Below, in pieces: positions 62,700-64,000 of a DNA stretch of 64,000 nt; position 1 is the stretch's first letter, and each line of letters opens with the position of its first letter. Below the pieces are notes generated by a model. That model saw only the letters and a list, made by a program, of their open reading frames with translations. It ran no database searches and had not been told where the DNA came from. The stretch covers positions 102,693 to 166,692 of the forward strand of contig JAHIQM010000014.1 in NCBI GenBank assembly GCA_018902545.1, read 5' to 3'. Source of the DNA: Pseudomonadota bacterium. Its GTDB lineage: Bacteria; Desulfobacterota; Desulfovibrionia; Desulfovibrionales; Desulfomicrobiaceae. Made by a program: the position numbers and the translations under genes.

Positions 62700-63695
62700 A
62701 TGAATAGCCTTTCTTTGGATCCCAAAACCCCTGTGCGCGGACGACTGGCTCCCAGTCCGACCGGGCATCTGCACCTCGGTAACGCGTGGTCGTTTCTGCT
62801 CTGCTGGCTGGGGGTGCGCTCTGCCGGAGGCCGGCTGGTGCTGCGCATGGAGGATATAGATCCCGAGCGTTCCCGGCCGCAATTCGCCGATGACATCCTT
62901 CGCGACCTTGCGTGGCTTGGCCTGGACTGGGACGAGGGGCCGGATCTGGGCGGTCCTTTCGCCCCCTACACCCAGTCCGAACGACTGGAACGCTATGCGG
63001 AAGTCATCGACGATCTGACCCGTCTTGGTCACACCTATCCCTGCTATTGCACGCGCAAAGAGCTCAAAACCATGGCCTCCGCCCCTCATATGGAAGACGT
63101 GGGGCCGATTTATCCGGGCACGTGTCTCGGGCTTGGCGCGGCGGAACGCAGGGAGCGTGAAGCGCAGGGGCGGCGGCCATCGCTGCGCCTACATGGGAAA
63201 GAAGAGGTCCACTTCAGGGACCTCGTGCATGGGCAGGTCCAGATGGGGTGGGCTGAATGTGGCGGTGATTTCCCGCTTCGGCGCTCCGACGGGGTCATTG
63301 CCTATCAACTGGCCGTTGCTGTGGACGACATGGATCAATGCATAAGCCTGGTGGTGCGAGGGGCGGATATCCTGCCATGCACGCCGCGCCAGATTCTGCT
63401 CTTTCGTCTTCTGAACGCGCAGGCCCCGCAGTATGCCCATGTGCCCCTGCTCCTCGACCATGAGGGCGTGCGGCTGGCCAAGCGTCATCAGTCATGCGAG
63501 CTGCGGGCGCTACGGGAGCAGGGCGTCTCGCCGAAGGCGATCGTGGGTCATCTGGCATATCTTGCAGGCTTGCTGCCTACGAGCGCGCCGGCTGCGCCAG
63601 TGGATATTGTGGATGGCTTTGCATGGGAGAAACTTCCACGCAATCCCGTTAAGCTTGGGACGGATGTCGAAATGTCCTTGCGAGGCTTGTCATAA
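62700..63695 (+). CDS. gluQ: Glutamyl-queuosine tRNA(Asp) synthetase
   Basis: A ~331-residue enzyme that adds glutamate to queuosine in tRNA-Asp. Start ATG 62700 or GTG 62682; neither has a strong site. The class I signature is SPTGHLHLGN, the second signature RLAKRH replaces KMSKS, and zinc ligands are in YPCYCTRKELKTM and GTCLG. It lacks the tRNA-anticodon-binding domain of GluRS, which makes it GluQ-RS. Divergent from the molybdopterin gene. Confidence 0.92.
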   Translation: MNSLSLDPKTPVRGRLAPSPTGHLHLGNAWSFLLCWLGVRSAGGRLVLRMEDIDPERSRPQFADDILRDLAWLGLDWDEGPDLGGPFAPYTQSERLERYAEVIDDLTRLGHTYPCYCTRKELKTMASAPHMEDVGPIYPGTCLGLGAAERREREAQGRRPSLRLHGKEEVHFRDLVHGQVQMGWAECGGDFPLRRSDGVIAYQLAVAVDDMDQCISLVVRGADILPCTPRQILLFRLLNAQAPQYAHVPLLLDHEGVRLAKRHQSCELRALREQGVSPKAIVGHLAYLAGLLPTSAPAAPVDIVDGFAWEKLPRNPVKLGTDVEMSLRGLS

Positions 63696-63869
63696 AAAGT
63701 CAATAATTTCTCATAGAAAGAGAAAAGTAGAAAAGCCGGCGCAAAAAATTTCCATAAAAGCCGAATTTTTGGTTGACGTGCGTCGAGGAGTTCACATAGA
63801 GGCTTCTTCCGCGGTGAGGAACACCTCCTGCGGACAGATCAAAGTTCATTGTTATTATCATATATTTCG
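63696..63869. other. Intergenic region before the 5S rRNA
   Basis: AT-rich, no gene. TTGACG (63773-63778) and TATCATAT-like text at 63856-63863 may be promoter parts, at unusual spacing. Confidence 0.3.
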
Positions 63870-63985
63870 TCCTGGTGACCACGGCGGAGGGGTTCCACCC
63901 GATTCCATTCCGAACTCGGAAGTTAAGACCTCCAGCGCCGATGATACTGCCAGTCCACTGGTGGGAAAGTAGGTCGTCGCCAGGA
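63870..63985 (+). rRNA. rrf: 5S ribosomal RNA, not next to 23S
   Basis: A ~116-base 5S rRNA. The ends TCCTGGTGAC and GTCGCCAGGA pair (63870-63879 with 63976-63985). It has the conserved CCGAACTCGGAAGTTAAG-type middle. The upstream 174 bases and gluQ show that no 23S gene precedes it, so it is either an orphan copy or the first of a group outside the window. Confidence 0.95.
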
Positions 63986-63996
63986 CTTTTTTTATT
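63986..63996 (+). terminator. T-run directly after the 5S rRNA
   Basis: CTTTTTTTATT follows the terminal 5S stem (seven T's at 63987-63993); the stem itself may act as the terminator hairpin. Confidence 0.55.
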
Positions 63997-64000
63997 CTCT

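Overview
The window looks like chromosomal DNA of an anaerobic, Gram-negative bacterium of the Desulfovibrionales (sulfate reducers such as Desulfovibrio or Desulfomicrobium). The genus is inference. The clues are an anaerobic ribonucleotide reductase, a tungstate transporter with a TunR-type regulator (a family described in Desulfovibrio), a bis-MGD oxidoreductase, an Anbu protease cluster, many two-component and GGDEF proteins, and a probable in-frame UGA (selenocysteine) gene. Most genes are GC-rich. The stretch 28.2-34.5 kb is visibly more AT-rich.

Layout. 0-3.5 kb: the end of nrdD, then two FlgO-domain envelope proteins and a lipoprotein. 3.5-6.3 kb: tupABC tungstate uptake with an inverted-repeat operator candidate. 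6.4-12 kb: an unknown gene, trxB, tRNA-Asn, a lipoprotein, a radical SAM protein and tunR. 11.9-12.7 kb: a repeat island and a second tRNA-Asn. 12.7-20.1 kb: a GGDEF-like/TPR protein, then a tight operon of metallo-beta-lactamase, candidate selenoprotein, FMN reductase-like, ComF-like and hybrid histidine kinase genes. 20.1-23.1 kb: rplU, rpmA, obg, proB. 23.2-28.1 kb: thiamine pyrophosphokinase, a two-receiver diguanylate cyclase, an M24 peptidase, a PHP phosphatase and a membrane protein.

28.2-41.1 kb holds two consecutive, same-strand minor pilin/PilY1 operons with the same gene families but a swapped FimT/PilW order and different base composition. 41.2-45.1 kb: small proteins, an unusual NtrC-type activator, a LEA-type lipoprotein and a secreted MsrA. 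45.2-49.6 kb: an ADP-forming acyl-CoA synthetase, a second repeat island and gdhA. 49.7-56.9 kb: the transglutaminase/Anbu/alpha-E/ATP-grasp cluster, facing a receiver-PEP synthase-like protein. 56.9-64 kb: a LysE exporter, AlaX-like editing protein, a CobD-CobQ fusion, a molybdopterin oxidoreductase, gluQ and a 5S rRNA with no 23S next to it.

The most interesting signals are: (1) a 76-codon gene at 15950-16177 interrupted only by an in-frame UGA that follows a Cys codon, with a SECIS-like hairpin and tight coupling to both neighbours; (2) a four-copy, ~169-bp structured repeat whose inner stem shows compensatory changes; (3) an NtrC-type activator with Glu at the phosphorylation site and an altered GAFTGA loop; (4) the doubled PilY1 operons; (5) the Anbu cluster. 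No CRISPR array, prophage or intact insertion sequence was seen.
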